Origin: UBA8106 sp964569695
GTDB taxonomy: Bacteria > Acidobacteriota > Vicinamibacteria > Vicinamibacterales > UBA823
Reading direction: 5' to 3'
Assembly (NCBI GenBank): GCA_964569695.1
Contig: CAZMUA010000008.1
Location: 1-64,000, forward strand
Length of the DNA stretch: 64,000 nt
Positions 35,401 to 43,838 of this stretch are shown here, one piece after another; positions within the stretch are counted from its first letter, which is position 1; each line of letters starts with the position of its first letter. A program made the position numbers and the translations under genes. A model generated the notes under the pieces. That model saw only the letters and a program-made list of their open reading frames with translations. It was not told the DNA's origin and ran no database searches.

Positions 35401-36622
35401 ATATTCTGTTGTGTATGGCGCTCATCTTCGAGTTACTGATGGTCAACAGGTGGAGCAGGGACAAGTGCTTGTTGAGTGGGATCCCTACACGTTTTCAATC
35501 GTTACGGAACTGGCAGGAGCTGTTCGATTTAAGGATATTGCAGAAGGTATAACCGTACACGAGGAGGTCGACGAGGTAACAGGTCTTTCACGATTAATTA
35601 TCGTAGATTCTCCAGACGAAAAGAAGCAGCCTACTGTGGAGATTCGTGGGAAAGATGGAAAAGTTTTGCGGAAGTACCACATGCCATCCCATGCACATCT
35701 TATGGTTAGCGAGAGTGAGCAAGTGTCTGCGGGTGACGTGCTGGCAAAAATACCTAGAGAAACAACTAAGACCAAGGACATCACAGGTGGTCTACCACGG
35801 GTCGTTGAGTTGTTCGAAGCACGGAAACCACGAGAGACCGCTGTGATCAGTGAGATTGATGGGACTGTTAAGCATGGCGGTATCGTCAAGGGGCTACGTA
35901 AGATTATTATTATCCCAGATGAATCGGGCGCAGAAAATCGCGAGTACTTGCTGCCTCGTGGTGTTCACATCAACGTTCAAGAGGGTGATCGTGTTCGTGC
36001 AGGCGAGGCTTTAATGGATGGCCCCAGCAATCCTCATGACATCTTGAGTGTGCTTGGAGAAAAAGCTCTGCAAGGATACTTGGTTAACGAAATCCAGGAA
36101 GTATACAGGCTGCAGGGTGTCAATATTAATGATAAACACATTGAGGTTGTGGTGCGACAGATGATGCGCTGGGTTCGTATTGAGGAAGTAGGCGATACCG
36201 AATTCCTCATTGATGAACAGGTGGATCGAATTCGTTTCATGGAAGAGAACGAGCGGGTGATGAAGGACAGTGGAAGACCTGCTACGGGTCGCCCATTACT
36301 GTTAGGTATTACGAAGGCCTCACTTGCGACCGACTCTTTTATTTCAGCTGCATCATTTCAGGAAACGACGCGTGTTTTAACTGAAGCCTCGATTTCTGGA
36401 CGCGTTGATAATTTGCGTGGCTTGAAAGAGAACGTAACTATGGGACGTTTAATTCCGGCTGGAACTGGTTTTGACTATTATCGGAAGGTTCGCATTCAAC
36501 CGGATGAGCCACCACCACCACCCGCGATTCTCGAGGATGATATGTCATTCGAGGGTGAGATGGACTATCAAGTGAACCCCGATGAAGCGATAGAAGTCGA
36601 CAGTTCCAAGAATCAAAGTTAG
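32423..36622 (+). CDS. rpoC: RNA polymerase beta' subunit
   Basis: A 1399-residue catalytic subunit. The N-terminal zinc ribbon is CLCGKYKRMKHRGVICDKCG, the catalytic loop is NADFDGDQMAVHIPL with the three Mg-binding aspartates, and the second zinc site lies in CASRRGVCAKCYG. The bridge-helix and trigger-loop regions (GARGSKQQIRQLAGMRGLM; GEPGTQLTMRTFHIGG) are conserved. The C-terminus is acidic. It is co-transcribed with rpoB. Confidence 0.98.
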   Translation: MRPSFNERSSLTSDFDAIRISLASPDRILAWSHGEVTKPETINYRTFKPERDGLFCAKVFGPVTDWECLCGKYKRMKHRGVICDKCGVEVTQAKVRRERLGHVTLATPVSHVWFFKGLPSRIGHLLDITLRDLERILYFEAYVVIDPGSADLKQNQLLTEEQFRKVREEFGTKFRAQMGAEAIKELLKRVDVEELAVELRQKMRTENSVQKKLKFAKRLRVVDSFRKSTNKPEWMILDVIPVIPPELRPLVPLDGGRFATSDLNDLYRRVINRNNRLKKLMDLKAPDVIVRNEKRMLQEAVDALFDNGRRGRVLRGANNRPLKSLSDTLKGKQGRFRQNLLGKRVDYSGRSVIVVGPELKLHQCGLPKKMALELFKPFIYNKLEERGVITTIKQAKELVEQQGPEVWDVLDEVIREHPVLLNRAPTLHRLGIQAFEPVLVEGKAIRIHPLVCTAFNADFDGDQMAVHIPLAPEAQIEASVLMMASNNILNPSNGSPIAVPSQDIVLGCYYLTKSKAGAKGEGRVFGNVDDVQLALEAGELETLTPIRLRISGELLDLTVSRDDQDVIHSEVQQVDKKIISTTVGRVLFNNALPEEFPFVNGLLKKKGLQLLVQYGYRRFGLEKTVMMLDGLKNLGFLCATQSGLSIGIDDLIIPSEKVGLVNAAKKDVIKVEQQYQDGAITNGERYNKVIAIWSDVTERIADAMFSEMEDLDHAGRNFNPVYIMADSGARGSKQQIRQLAGMRGLMAKPSGEIIETPITSNFREGLTVLQYFISTHGARKGLADTALKTADSGYLTRRLVDVAQDVIISEDDCGTLDGIDAVAIVESGEIIEPLRDRIVGRTTLEQITDPFTNALIVEANKEITDELSSDIQDSGIERVRIRSVLTCASRRGVCAKCYGRDLSTGMLVERGLAVGVIAAQSIGEPGTQLTMRTFHIGGTASRVSAQSTLEAKHVGTVRFEGLQVVEGVGNVLVVMNRSGSLVIQDIKGRDRERYSVVYGAHLRVTDGQQVEQGQVLVEWDPYTFSIVTELAGAVRFKDIAEGITVHEEVDEVTGLSRLIIVDSPDEKKQPTVEIRGKDGKVLRKYHMPSHAHLMVSESEQVSAGDVLAKIPRETTKTKDITGGLPRVVELFEARKPRETAVISEIDGTVKHGGIVKGLRKIIIIPDESGAENREYLLPRGVHINVQEGDRVRAGEALMDGPSNPHDILSVLGEKALQGYLVNEIQEVYRLQGVNINDKHIEVVVRQMMRWVRIEEVGDTEFLIDEQVDRIRFMEENERVMKDSGRPATGRPLLLGITKASLATDSFISAASFQETTRVLTEASISGRVDNLRGLKENVTMGRLIPAGTGFDYYRKVRIQPDEPPPPPAILEDDMSFEGEMDYQVNPDEAIEVDSSKNQS

Positions 36623-37096
36623 CGCTTTCGGCTGCTAAAGTTCTAAGAGTGGCTGAACTTATCACGACTTGGTTTAAAGGAACTCCTAGCCATGGCTGTT
36701 TTAAGAGTCTTGTTGGGCTTGACTCATGTTGAAGCCCACAAACCTCTGCCTCATCGTTGCATGTGCGCAGAAGATTGTGATATTCTCGTAAGGTTTTGGT
36801 GGAGCCAGGATACCCTATCTGGCTAAATTCTGTCCTGAGAAAGGCTGCCTAAGCTGTTCCAGTCTTTCTTTCGAAATAGCGGCCCCTCGGTGTATTTCCA
36901 CAAAGGGAGCCCCGTACGACGCGAAAACACGATATAGGGTAGTCGCGTTTCCAGGTGCCAAATCGGTCGTTCCGCCGTATATCGGAGCGCTTAATTTTTA
37001 GGCCTGGAACAGTACTTTCGCCGGGTGATCTTGCTGGTTTAGATCCGGTACCTGGTGGTACCGAAACTATGCGTAAGGTCCGGCTATGGAGTGTTC
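36623..37096 (+). other. Structured spacer between rpoC and rpsL, no recognised gene
   Basis: These 474 bases hold no gene I recognise. A 44-codon frame with ATG at 36692 and stop at 36824 has no similarity that I know and only a distant AAAGGA upstream. Pairing potential is clear: an imperfect hairpin at 36804-36823 (GCCAG...CTGGC), a long-range inverted repeat CTGTTCCAG (36854-36862) / CTGGAACAG (37004-37012), and a perfect hairpin at 37046-37063. None is followed by a T run, so classical terminators are absent. The region may be a leader or processing site for the str cluster. Confidence 0.5.
37046..37063 (+). promoter_or_regulatory. Perfect hairpin in the rpsL leader
   Basis: CGGTACC (37046-37052), loop TGGT, GGTACCG (37057-37063): a 7-base-pair stem ending 33 bases before the rpsL GTG start. 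No T run follows, so a terminator is unlikely; autogenous control of the str cluster or a processing site is possible. Confidence 0.4.
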
Positions 37097-37471
37097 GTGC
37101 CAACGATTAGCCAACTCGTCCGTCGCGGTCGAAAACGGATCTTAACGAAAAGTAAAAGCCCTGCTCTTCAAGAAAGTCCTCAGAAGCGTGGTGTTTGCGT
37201 ACGTGTGTTCACGCAGACTCCGAAAAAGCCAAATTCCGCACTTCGCAAAGTAGCGCGCGTACGATTAACGAATGGACTTGAGGTCACGTCGTACATTCCT
37301 GGTGTTGGACACAACCTTCAAGAGCACTCTCTTGTTTTAATCCGCGGAGGTCGTATTAAGGATTTGCCTGGCGTTCGGTACCACGTAGTTCGAGGAACGT
37401 TAGACGCTGTGGGTGTTCAAGGGCGGAAACAATCACGATCGAAGTACGGTGCGAAACGACCTAAGGCGTGA
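37097..37471 (+). CDS. rpsL: 30S ribosomal protein uS12
   Basis: uS12 lies at the decoding centre. The 124-residue protein starts VPTISQLVRRGRK with a GTG at 37097, preceded by GGAG five bases upstream; an ATG at 37055 lies in the leader hairpin and would add 14 foreign residues. The KKPNSALRKVARVRL segment and RGGRIKDLPGVRYH keep the lysines at which streptomycin-resistance changes occur, so the sequence looks streptomycin-sensitive. First gene of the long ribosomal cluster. Confidence 0.97.
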   Translation: MPTISQLVRRGRKRILTKSKSPALQESPQKRGVCVRVFTQTPKKPNSALRKVARVRLTNGLEVTSYIPGVGHNLQEHSLVLIRGGRIKDLPGVRYHVVRGTLDAVGVQGRKQSRSKYGAKRPKA

Positions 37472-37525
37472 AGGTGCCGACTAATTAACGTAACACGGTT
37501 CTAGATTTGAGATAAGGATTGACCT

Positions 37526-37999
37526 ATGCCACGTAGGCGAGAGGTTCCCAAACGCGAGGCTCCACCGGATCCTGTATATAACAGTACGTTAATTACAAAA
37601 TTTCTTCGAACGATAATGTTGAGCGGGAAACGAAGTACCGCAGAAGGCATTCTCTACGGGAGTCTGGACATTATTAAAGAGCGAACGGGCGACGATCCTT
37701 TAAAGGTATTCAAGAAGGCCATTGATAACGTGAGGCCAACACTGGAAGTCAAATCTCGTCGAGTGGGTGGATCGAATTATCAGGTGCCAATTGAAGTCAG
37801 TCCAAATCGTAGATTGTCGCTGAGTATTCGCTGGTTAGTTAATTATGCCAGACAGCGTGGTGATGGCAGAACTATGAGAGAAAAGCTTGCCAATGAATTA
37901 CTTGACGCTTCGAATTTGCGGGGTTCATCGGTCAAGAAGCGAGAGGATACACATCGGATGGCTGAGGCTAATAAGGCCTTCGCACACTTCCGATGGTAG
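37526..37999 (+). CDS. rpsG: 30S ribosomal protein uS7
   Basis: uS7 nucleates assembly of the 30S head and contacts E-site tRNA. The 157-residue protein starts MPRRREVPKREAPPDPVYNS and contains KSRRVGGSNYQVPIEV and TMREKLANELLDA. In E. coli it represses the str operon. Stands between rpsL and fusA as usual. Confidence 0.97.
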   Translation: MPRRREVPKREAPPDPVYNSTLITKFLRTIMLSGKRSTAEGILYGSLDIIKERTGDDPLKVFKKAIDNVRPTLEVKSRRVGGSNYQVPIEVSPNRRLSLSIRWLVNYARQRGDGRTMREKLANELLDASNLRGSSVKKREDTHRMAEANKAFAHFRW

Positions 38000-38036
38000 A
38001 ACTTCCTTTATATAGATATCGGTCAAAGAAGACGTA

Positions 38037-40142
38037 ATGCCTAGGCTTATTCCAATCGATAGAACACGAAATATTGGCATTATGGCGCACATTGATGCGG
38101 GTAAGACCACTACGACTGAACGCATTTTGTTCTATACAGGAATCACCTACAAAATCGGTGAGGTGCATGACGGAACGGCTGTTATGGACTGGATGGAACA
38201 GGAACAAGAGCGCGGCATTACGATTACCTCGGCTGCAACGACAAGTATGTGGCGGGACCACCGCATTAATATTATCGATACACCTGGACATGTCGATTTT
38301 ACTGCTGAAGTCGAACGATCGCTGCGTGTCCTTGATGGCGCTGTTGCTGTTTTCGATGCAGTTGCTGGAGTTGAACCACAGTCTGAAACGGTCTGGAGAC
38401 AGGCCGACAAGTATCGAGTACCGCGCATCTGTTTTGTCAATAAGATGGACCGGACCGGGGCCGATTTCGAGCGCACCCTTGAACAAGTCGCTTCAAAACT
38501 GCAGGGAAATCCGGTGGCCGTGCAATTGCCGATGACTTCTGGAGATGACTTCATCGGAGTCATCGATCTTATTCGTATGAAAGCTATTCGATATCTTGAT
38601 GAGACGTTAGGCGCGGATTACAGCGTTGAAGAGATACCTAGTGCATACAACAGTAAGGTCGAAACATTTCGCGAGCGTCTCGTTGAGGCGGTTAGTGAGT
38701 CCGACGACGCATTATTGACGAAATACCTTCATGGTGACGAAATCTCGCCTGACGAAATCATTAACGCCTTGAGAAAACGTGTGGTGGATTCGGTGCGTGA
38801 TGAGCAAGCACCATGTGTGCCGGTGTTATGTGGTTCAGCGTTTAAGAATAAGGGAATTCAGCCGCTTTTAGATGCCATCGTGGATTACTTGCCGTCTCCG
38901 GCCGATATTCCTGCTGTCATCGGACTGGAGCCGCACAGTGCTGAGGAAATAGCGTTAGAGCGTCCAGCCTCGGACGAAGCTCCATTTTCGGCCTTAGCAT
39001 TCAAGGTTGCTACGGATCCGTATGTTGGGCAGTTGACTTACGTTCGGGTCTATTCTGGTGTGATGGCATCTGGTTCTTCAGTTTACAACCCAACGAAAGA
39101 TCGAAGTGAGCGCATTGGGCGTCTCCTGAAGATGCACGCGAACAAACGAGAGGAAATTAAGGCAGTTTATGCTGGTGACATTGCAGCAGCTGTAGGGCTC
39201 AAGAGCGTGGGAACGGGTGACACGATTTGCGATAAGCAGGGTCCGATTGTGCTTGAATCAATGGACTTTCCAGAACCTGTGATATCCCTCGCCATCGAAC
39301 CGCAAACACGTGAAGATCAAGAGAAGCTTGGCCAAGGCATAGGAAAATTAACTGCCGAGGATCCGACGTTCCGGGTTCGTTCGGACGACGATACCGGACA
39401 AGTTGTCATTTCCGGAATGGGGGAATTGCATCTTGAGATCATCGTAGATCGGTTAAAGCGTGAATTTGGTGTGACTGCTAGTGTTGGTCGACCTCAAGTG
39501 GCTTACAAGGAGACACTTACGAAACCTGCGGAAGGTGAAGGGCGGTACGTTAAGCAAACAGGCGGTCGAGGTCAGTATGGCCACGCCAAGATTCGTATCG
39601 CACCTTGCGACAATGGTGGAGGATTTGAGTTTGTAAATGAAATTCATGGGGGCTCGATTCCTAGAGAGTATATCAAGCCGGTCGAGCAAGGCATTCGTGA
39701 CGCCATGACGACAGGAGTCTTGGCTGGCTATCCTATCGACAATGTGAAGGTGTCTCTCTATGACGGCTCTTTTCATAATGTTGACTCCTCAGAGGTTGCT
39801 TTTAAGGTCGCTGGATCCATGGCTTTTCGTGATGCGGCCAAAGCTGCCGGGCCTGTCTTGCTGGAACCGGTTATGCGGGTTGAAGTCGTGGTGCCAGAGG
39901 AAAACATGGGCGACGTGGTGGGTAATTTGAAAGGGCGTCGTGGACATGTCCAATCTTTAGAGGCGCGAGGAGGCACACAGTTAGTGAATGCCCACGTACC
40001 GCTATCTGAGATGTTTGGATATGCGACTGACCTTCGATCTCGCACACAAGGGCGCGCAACCTTCAGTATGCATTTTCATCAATATGAACAAGCGCCTCGG
40101 AATGTTAGCGACGAGATTATAGCAAGAGTAGGTGGAAGGTAA
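38037..40142 (+). CDS. fusA: Elongation factor G
   Basis: The canonical translocase, 701 residues. GTPase motifs are all standard: AHIDAGKTTTTERILFYTG, QERGITITSAATT, DTPGHVDFTAEVERSLRVLD with the catalytic histidine, and NKMDRTGADF. Domains II-V follow, with QTGGRGQYGHAKIRI in domain IV. It lies in the str cluster between rpsG and rpsJ, with tuf missing. Compare the divergent paralogue at 56225-58324. Confidence 0.98.
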   Translation: MPRLIPIDRTRNIGIMAHIDAGKTTTTERILFYTGITYKIGEVHDGTAVMDWMEQEQERGITITSAATTSMWRDHRINIIDTPGHVDFTAEVERSLRVLDGAVAVFDAVAGVEPQSETVWRQADKYRVPRICFVNKMDRTGADFERTLEQVASKLQGNPVAVQLPMTSGDDFIGVIDLIRMKAIRYLDETLGADYSVEEIPSAYNSKVETFRERLVEAVSESDDALLTKYLHGDEISPDEIINALRKRVVDSVRDEQAPCVPVLCGSAFKNKGIQPLLDAIVDYLPSPADIPAVIGLEPHSAEEIALERPASDEAPFSALAFKVATDPYVGQLTYVRVYSGVMASGSSVYNPTKDRSERIGRLLKMHANKREEIKAVYAGDIAAAVGLKSVGTGDTICDKQGPIVLESMDFPEPVISLAIEPQTREDQEKLGQGIGKLTAEDPTFRVRSDDDTGQVVISGMGELHLEIIVDRLKREFGVTASVGRPQVAYKETLTKPAEGEGRYVKQTGGRGQYGHAKIRIAPCDNGGGFEFVNEIHGGSIPREYIKPVEQGIRDAMTTGVLAGYPIDNVKVSLYDGSFHNVDSSEVAFKVAGSMAFRDAAKAAGPVLLEPVMRVEVVVPEENMGDVVGNLKGRRGHVQSLEARGGTQLVNAHVPLSEMFGYATDLRSRTQGRATFSMHFHQYEQAPRNVSDEIIARVGGR

Positions 40143-40168
40143 GCGATTGAGATCAAGAGGCAAAACAA

Positions 40169-40501
40169 ATGGTTGCATTTAACGACAAGATTCGAATTCG
40201 CTTAAAAGCATACGATCATCGTTTACTCGATAAATCTACGACGGAAATTGTGGATACAGCAAAACGAACGGGTACAGAGTTGGCAGGCCCAATCCCGCTT
40301 CCGACAGAAAAGAACAAGTGGACGGTGCTGCGGTCTCCGCACGTCGATAAGAAATCGCGTGAGCAGTTTGAAATTAGGACCCACAAGAGATTGATTGACA
40401 TTTTTGAGCCTACCTCACAGACAGTTGACGCGTTGATGAAGCTCGATTTGCCTGCAGGCGTGGATGTGGAAATTAAGGCGTTTGGTAAGGAGCACAAGTA
40501 A
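40169..40501 (+). CDS. rpsJ: 30S ribosomal protein uS10
   Basis: uS10 sits in the 30S head and also acts as NusE in antitermination and NusG binding. The 110-residue protein has IRIRLKAYDHRLLDKSTTEI, GPIPLPTEKNKWTVLRSPHV and the KSREQFEIRTHKRLIDI segment. It opens the S10 part of the cluster, 26 bases after fusA. Confidence 0.97.
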   Translation: MVAFNDKIRIRLKAYDHRLLDKSTTEIVDTAKRTGTELAGPIPLPTEKNKWTVLRSPHVDKKSREQFEIRTHKRLIDIFEPTSQTVDALMKLDLPAGVDVEIKAFGKEHK

Positions 40502-40519
40502 TTACAAGTGAGAGTCACT

Positions 40520-41197
40520 ATGGTGACGGGAATTATTGGTAAGAAAATCGGCATGACTCAGTTGTTTGGTGATGGTGGCGTGGTCCAGCCTGCTACTGTC
40601 ATTAAGGCTGGCCCTTGTGTTGTCGTGCAAGCGAAGACCGCCGCACGCGATGGCTATGAAGCAGTGCAACTTGGTTTAGTTGAGGATGGGAAGAAGCCAA
40701 GAGTCACGAAAGCTGTCGAGGGGACTTACAAGAAGGCCAAAGTCTCGCCGACTCGTATTAGGCGTGAAGTCGCGATTGATTCCAGCGATGAATCTCCAAA
40801 GCCTGGAGATCAAGTACTCGTTTCGATTTTTGAGAGCGGTGACCGCGTGGATGTGATTGGAACCAGTCGCGGTAAAGGTTTTCAGGGCGTAATGAAACGC
40901 CATGGCTTTGGTGGTGGTCGCGCGACACACGGGTCGATGTTTCACCGTGCGCCTGGTTCGATCGGTCAGTCGTCTTATCCCTCACGTGTCATTAAAGGGA
41001 TGAAAGGACCTGGTCGCATGGGTGGTCAGCGCGTGACCGTGCGAAGTTTGCAAGTTCTTCAGGTTGATACAGAGAATAATCTTTTGATTGTTAGTGGTTC
41101 GATACCTGGCGCGCCCGGCACATACATCACTGTGCGAAAGGCCGTGGTTCAAAAACCTGTGAGGGTTTCACAGGTAGAGGAACCGAAGAAGAAATAG
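40520..41197 (+). CDS. rplC: 50S ribosomal protein uL3
   Basis: uL3 reaches the peptidyl-transferase centre and nucleates 50S assembly. The 225-residue protein begins MVTGIIGKKIGMTQLFGDGG and has RGKGFQGVMKRHGFGGGRAT, GSIGQSSYPSRVIKGMKGPG and RMGGQRVTVRSL. The ATG at 40520 is preferred over the in-frame GTG at 40508. The C-terminus has a short Lys/Glu extension. Confidence 0.97.
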   Translation: MVTGIIGKKIGMTQLFGDGGVVQPATVIKAGPCVVVQAKTAARDGYEAVQLGLVEDGKKPRVTKAVEGTYKKAKVSPTRIRREVAIDSSDESPKPGDQVLVSIFESGDRVDVIGTSRGKGFQGVMKRHGFGGGRATHGSMFHRAPGSIGQSSYPSRVIKGMKGPGRMGGQRVTVRSLQVLQVDTENNLLIVSGSIPGAPGTYITVRKAVVQKPVRVSQVEEPKKK

Positions 41198-41212
41198 TAG
41201 GCGAGGCTCGAG

Positions 41213-41839
41213 ATGATGACTCTTGATGTTGTGAACGCTCAGAATGAGAAGGTGGATTCACTCGATCTTGATTCGACCGTGTTTGGTGGTTCGGTGAATA
41301 CCGGTTTGATTTGGGAATCAGTCGTGCATCAAAATGCATCAGAACGAAGTGGCACGGCTGCAACTAAAACTCGTGGCAAGGTGCGTGGCAGCGGCAAAAA
41401 ACCTTGGCGTCAGAAAGGCACAGGGCGTGCACGTGTTGGCTCTGTCCGCAACCCAATATGGAGATCAGGAGGGACAGTTTTCGGACCAACTCCTCGTGAT
41501 TACGGTTATGCCTTACCCCATAAGATGAAACTGGGTGCGCTTCAGGCCGCTGTGAAGCAACAGATTGCTACTAATAGTTTAATTGTCGTGGATCGGTTAG
41601 CAATTGAAGAGGCTAAAACGAAGGTGGCTGTCGAATTTTTGAAGCGTCTAAATGCAATAGAGAGCACGCTGTTGGTGGACGTTGATTTCGAAGCAAGTTT
41701 AGTTTTGGCGGTTAGAAACCTTCCTGGTGTTGCGGTGCGAAGAGTAGTTGACCTAACGGCACGAGATGTCCTTGGCGCCAGACAAGTTGTTGCTAGTCGG
41801 TCAGCCATCGAGCGTTTGCAAAAGGTGCTTGGGCGATGA
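41213..41839 (+). CDS. rplD: 50S ribosomal protein uL4
   Basis: uL4 lines the exit tunnel and, in E. coli, represses the S10 operon. The 208-residue protein has the tunnel loop region KTRGKVRGSGKKPWRQKGTG, RARVGSVRNPIWRSGGTVFG and PRDYGYALPHKMK. ATG 41213 is followed directly by a second ATG. The stop overlaps the rplW start by four bases. Confidence 0.97.
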   Translation: MMTLDVVNAQNEKVDSLDLDSTVFGGSVNTGLIWESVVHQNASERSGTAATKTRGKVRGSGKKPWRQKGTGRARVGSVRNPIWRSGGTVFGPTPRDYGYALPHKMKLGALQAAVKQQIATNSLIVVDRLAIEEAKTKVAVEFLKRLNAIESTLLVDVDFEASLVLAVRNLPGVAVRRVVDLTARDVLGARQVVASRSAIERLQKVLGR

Positions 41840-42126
41840 AGTTAACTGAAGTTATTCGTCGTCCCCTGATTACTGAGAAGAGTAATATCCTGCGTGAAGA
41901 TGGTCAAACACTTGTTTTTCAAGTGGCAGTTGAAGCGACGAAAATTGAAATTAAACACGCTGTAGAAAAAATGTTTGAAACGAAAGTTGCGACTGTTCGG
42001 ACAGCTATTGTTCACGGTAAAACAAAACGGCAGGGGCGCTTCGTGGGGCAACGTCCGGATTGGAAGAAGGCCTACGTGCGGCTCCGCGAAGGCACCAAGA
42101 TGCCTGAATTTCTTGAAGGCGCCTAG
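41836..42126 (+). CDS. rplW: 50S ribosomal protein uL23
   Basis: uL23 surrounds the tunnel exit and is the docking site for trigger factor and SRP. The 96-residue protein has VIRRPLITEKSNILREDGQT, IEIKHAVEKMFETKV and RQGRFVGQRPDWKKAYVRL. The start overlaps the rplD stop (ATGA). Confidence 0.96.
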   Translation: MKLTEVIRRPLITEKSNILREDGQTLVFQVAVEATKIEIKHAVEKMFETKVATVRTAIVHGKTKRQGRFVGQRPDWKKAYVRLREGTKMPEFLEGA

Positions 42127-42192
42127 GTGATCGAAGTCTGTGAAGTGGTGACGCGAGAATTTTGGTGCTGAACCAATAAATGGTTAAAGAAT

Positions 42193-43029
42193 ATGCCCAT
42201 TCGTAAATACAAGCCGACATCGCCTGGACGACGTTTTCAGACAGTGCAGGTCTTTGATGAAATCACGGCGACGAAGCCCCATAAACCATTGACGGAGCCA
42301 CTCCATCGATCTGGCGGTCGTAATAATTCTGGTCAGTTGACTTCATGGTGGCGTGGGGGTGGGCATAAACGTCTCTACCGCGTGATTGACTTTAAAAGAT
42401 CCAAGCATGATATACCGGCGAAGGTATTGACTATTGAATACGATCCAAATCGGTCTGCTCGGATCGCCTTGGTCGCTTATGCAGACGGCGAGAAGTGTTA
42501 CATATTGCAACCGGTGGGAATTAAGGTCGGCGATACGATTATTGCTGGTGACAATGTTGATATTTTGCCTGGCAATGCCCTGCCTTTGAAAAATATTCCT
42601 CTTGGCACAATGGTCCATAATGTCGAGCTCAGACCTGGCAAGGGTGGACAGATTGCCCGGAGCGCAGGTTCAGCTGTTCAAGTTGTAGCTAAGGAGGGCG
42701 ACTATGTATCTGTCAAGATGCCTTCTGGTGAGGTGAGGAGAATACATCGACAGTGCGTAGCTACGATTGGTCAGGTAGGTAATCTGGAATATGAAAATGT
42801 TTCTGATGGCAAGGCTGGTCGGAGTCGTTGGCGTGGTAAACGTCCCCATGTTCGTGGCGTCGCCATGAATCCAGTTGACCATCCACTGGGTGGTGGAGAG
42901 GGCAAGGCCGCTGGTGGCCGGCATCCGGTATCGCCTTGGGGTATGCCAACTAAGGGTTACAAAACCCGGAATAATAAGTCTACTGATCGGTTTATCGTAC
43001 AACGTAGGTCTAAGCGGAGATCTCGTTAG
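42193..43029 (+). CDS. rplB: 50S ribosomal protein uL2
   Basis: uL2 is needed for subunit association and peptidyl transferase activity. The 278-residue protein shows GGRNNSGQLTSWWRGGGHKR, IPLGTMVHNVELRPGKGGQI and the C-terminal VDHPLGGGEGKAAGGRHPVS containing the conserved histidine near the active centre. Standard length. Confidence 0.98.
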   Translation: MPIRKYKPTSPGRRFQTVQVFDEITATKPHKPLTEPLHRSGGRNNSGQLTSWWRGGGHKRLYRVIDFKRSKHDIPAKVLTIEYDPNRSARIALVAYADGEKCYILQPVGIKVGDTIIAGDNVDILPGNALPLKNIPLGTMVHNVELRPGKGGQIARSAGSAVQVVAKEGDYVSVKMPSGEVRRIHRQCVATIGQVGNLEYENVSDGKAGRSRWRGKRPHVRGVAMNPVDHPLGGGEGKAAGGRHPVSPWGMPTKGYKTRNNKSTDRFIVQRRSKRRSR

Positions 43030-43045
43030 TTTTGGAAGGTTAAGC

Positions 43046-43402
43046 ATGGGTAGATCGTTAAAAAAAGGACCGTTCGTTGAGTTGTCACTGTTAGAAAAGA
43101 TCGAGATTATGAATCGTGGTGGTGACAAGAAGGTGATTAAAACGTGGTCACGGCGATCGACTGTTCTTCCAGAAATGGTGAGTCATACGATTGCAGTGCA
43201 TAACGGACGTAAGTTTATTCCTGTATATGTGACGGAGAATATGGTCGGACACAAACTTGGAGAGTTCGCACCGACTAGGCAGTTTCGAGGACACACGACA
43301 AAAAGTGAGAAAGCTGCCTCCGTGGCTTCCGTAGGGGCCAGCACAGGAAGTTCCAGCACAGGAAGTAGTGAAAAGACTCCGACTCCGACAGCGAGTACCT
43401 AA
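43046..43402 (+). CDS. rpsS: 30S ribosomal protein uS19 with Ser/Thr-rich tail
   Basis: uS19 lies in the 30S head with S13. The core is residues 1-91: MGRSLKKGPFVELSLLEKIE, KTWSRRSTVLPEMVSHTIAV and NMVGHKLGEFAPTRQFRGH. The 27 or so residues after this are an unusual Ala/Ser/Thr/Gly/Pro tail, partly made by a 15-base tandem repeat. The ATG at 43046 is the family start; an upstream ATG at 42875 lies inside rplB in another frame and is rejected. Confidence 0.97.
   Translation: MGRSLKKGPFVELSLLEKIEIMNRGGDKKVIKTWSRRSTVLPEMVSHTIAVHNGRKFIPVYVTENMVGHKLGEFAPTRQFRGHTTKSEKAASVASVGASTGSSSTGSSEKTPTPTAST
43338..43366 (+). repeat. 15-base tandem repeat inside rpsS
   Basis: The 14-mer CCAGCACAGGAAGT occurs at 43338-43351 and 43353-43366, a period of 15 bases, so it stays in frame and encodes ASTGS then SSTGS in the S19 tail. 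Confidence 0.85.
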
Positions 43403-43405
43403 ATT

Positions 43406-43804
43406 ATGGTCGAAGCACATGCAACTGCTCGGTATGTCCGCACGTCAGCACAGAAGGCCAAATTAGTGCTCGACATCATTAGAGGGCGAGATGTGAATTC
43501 TGCGCTAACAACGTTAAAGTTTGCGAGAAAAAGTGTCGCGCGAGATATTGAGAAGGTTTTGAGGTCGGCAATTGCTAATGCTCAACAGCAAGACGGTTTT
43601 ACGGGTGATGTTGATCGATTGTACGTGTCATCCTGTCACGCTAATCAGGGCCCAGGGATGAAACGTGTTCGTCCAGCGCCAATGGGACGAGCATTTCGAG
43701 TGGTGAAGCGCACAGCGCATCTAACAGTCCGAGTAGCCGAACGTGAAGTGTTACCGACGAAAAAAAAGGCTTTAAAGAAAAATGACAGTACGGACGACGC
43801 TTGA
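43406..43804 (+). CDS. rplV: 50S ribosomal protein uL22
   Basis: uL22 lines the exit tunnel with L4. The 132-residue protein has ATARYVRTSAQKAKLVLDII, FARKSVARDIEKVLRSAIAN and the tunnel loop region GPGMKRVRPAPMGRAFRVVK. A lysine-rich C-terminus extends it by about 20 residues. Starts three bases after the rpsS stop. Confidence 0.97.
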   Translation: MVEAHATARYVRTSAQKAKLVLDIIRGRDVNSALTTLKFARKSVARDIEKVLRSAIANAQQQDGFTGDVDRLYVSSCHANQGPGMKRVRPAPMGRAFRVVKRTAHLTVRVAEREVLPTKKKALKKNDSTDDA

Positions 43805-43838
43805 GGCGATGCGCCATGACTGGATGTGAGGACAAATA

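Noticed and set aside
36692..36826. 44-codon open frame in the rpoC-rpsL spacer
   Set aside because: No recognisable homology, distant ribosome-binding site, and it overlaps predicted RNA structure; too weak to call a gene.
42875..43045. Long N-terminal extension of S19
   Set aside because: Out-of-frame reading of the rplB 3' end; S19 proteins start at MGRSLKKGPF.
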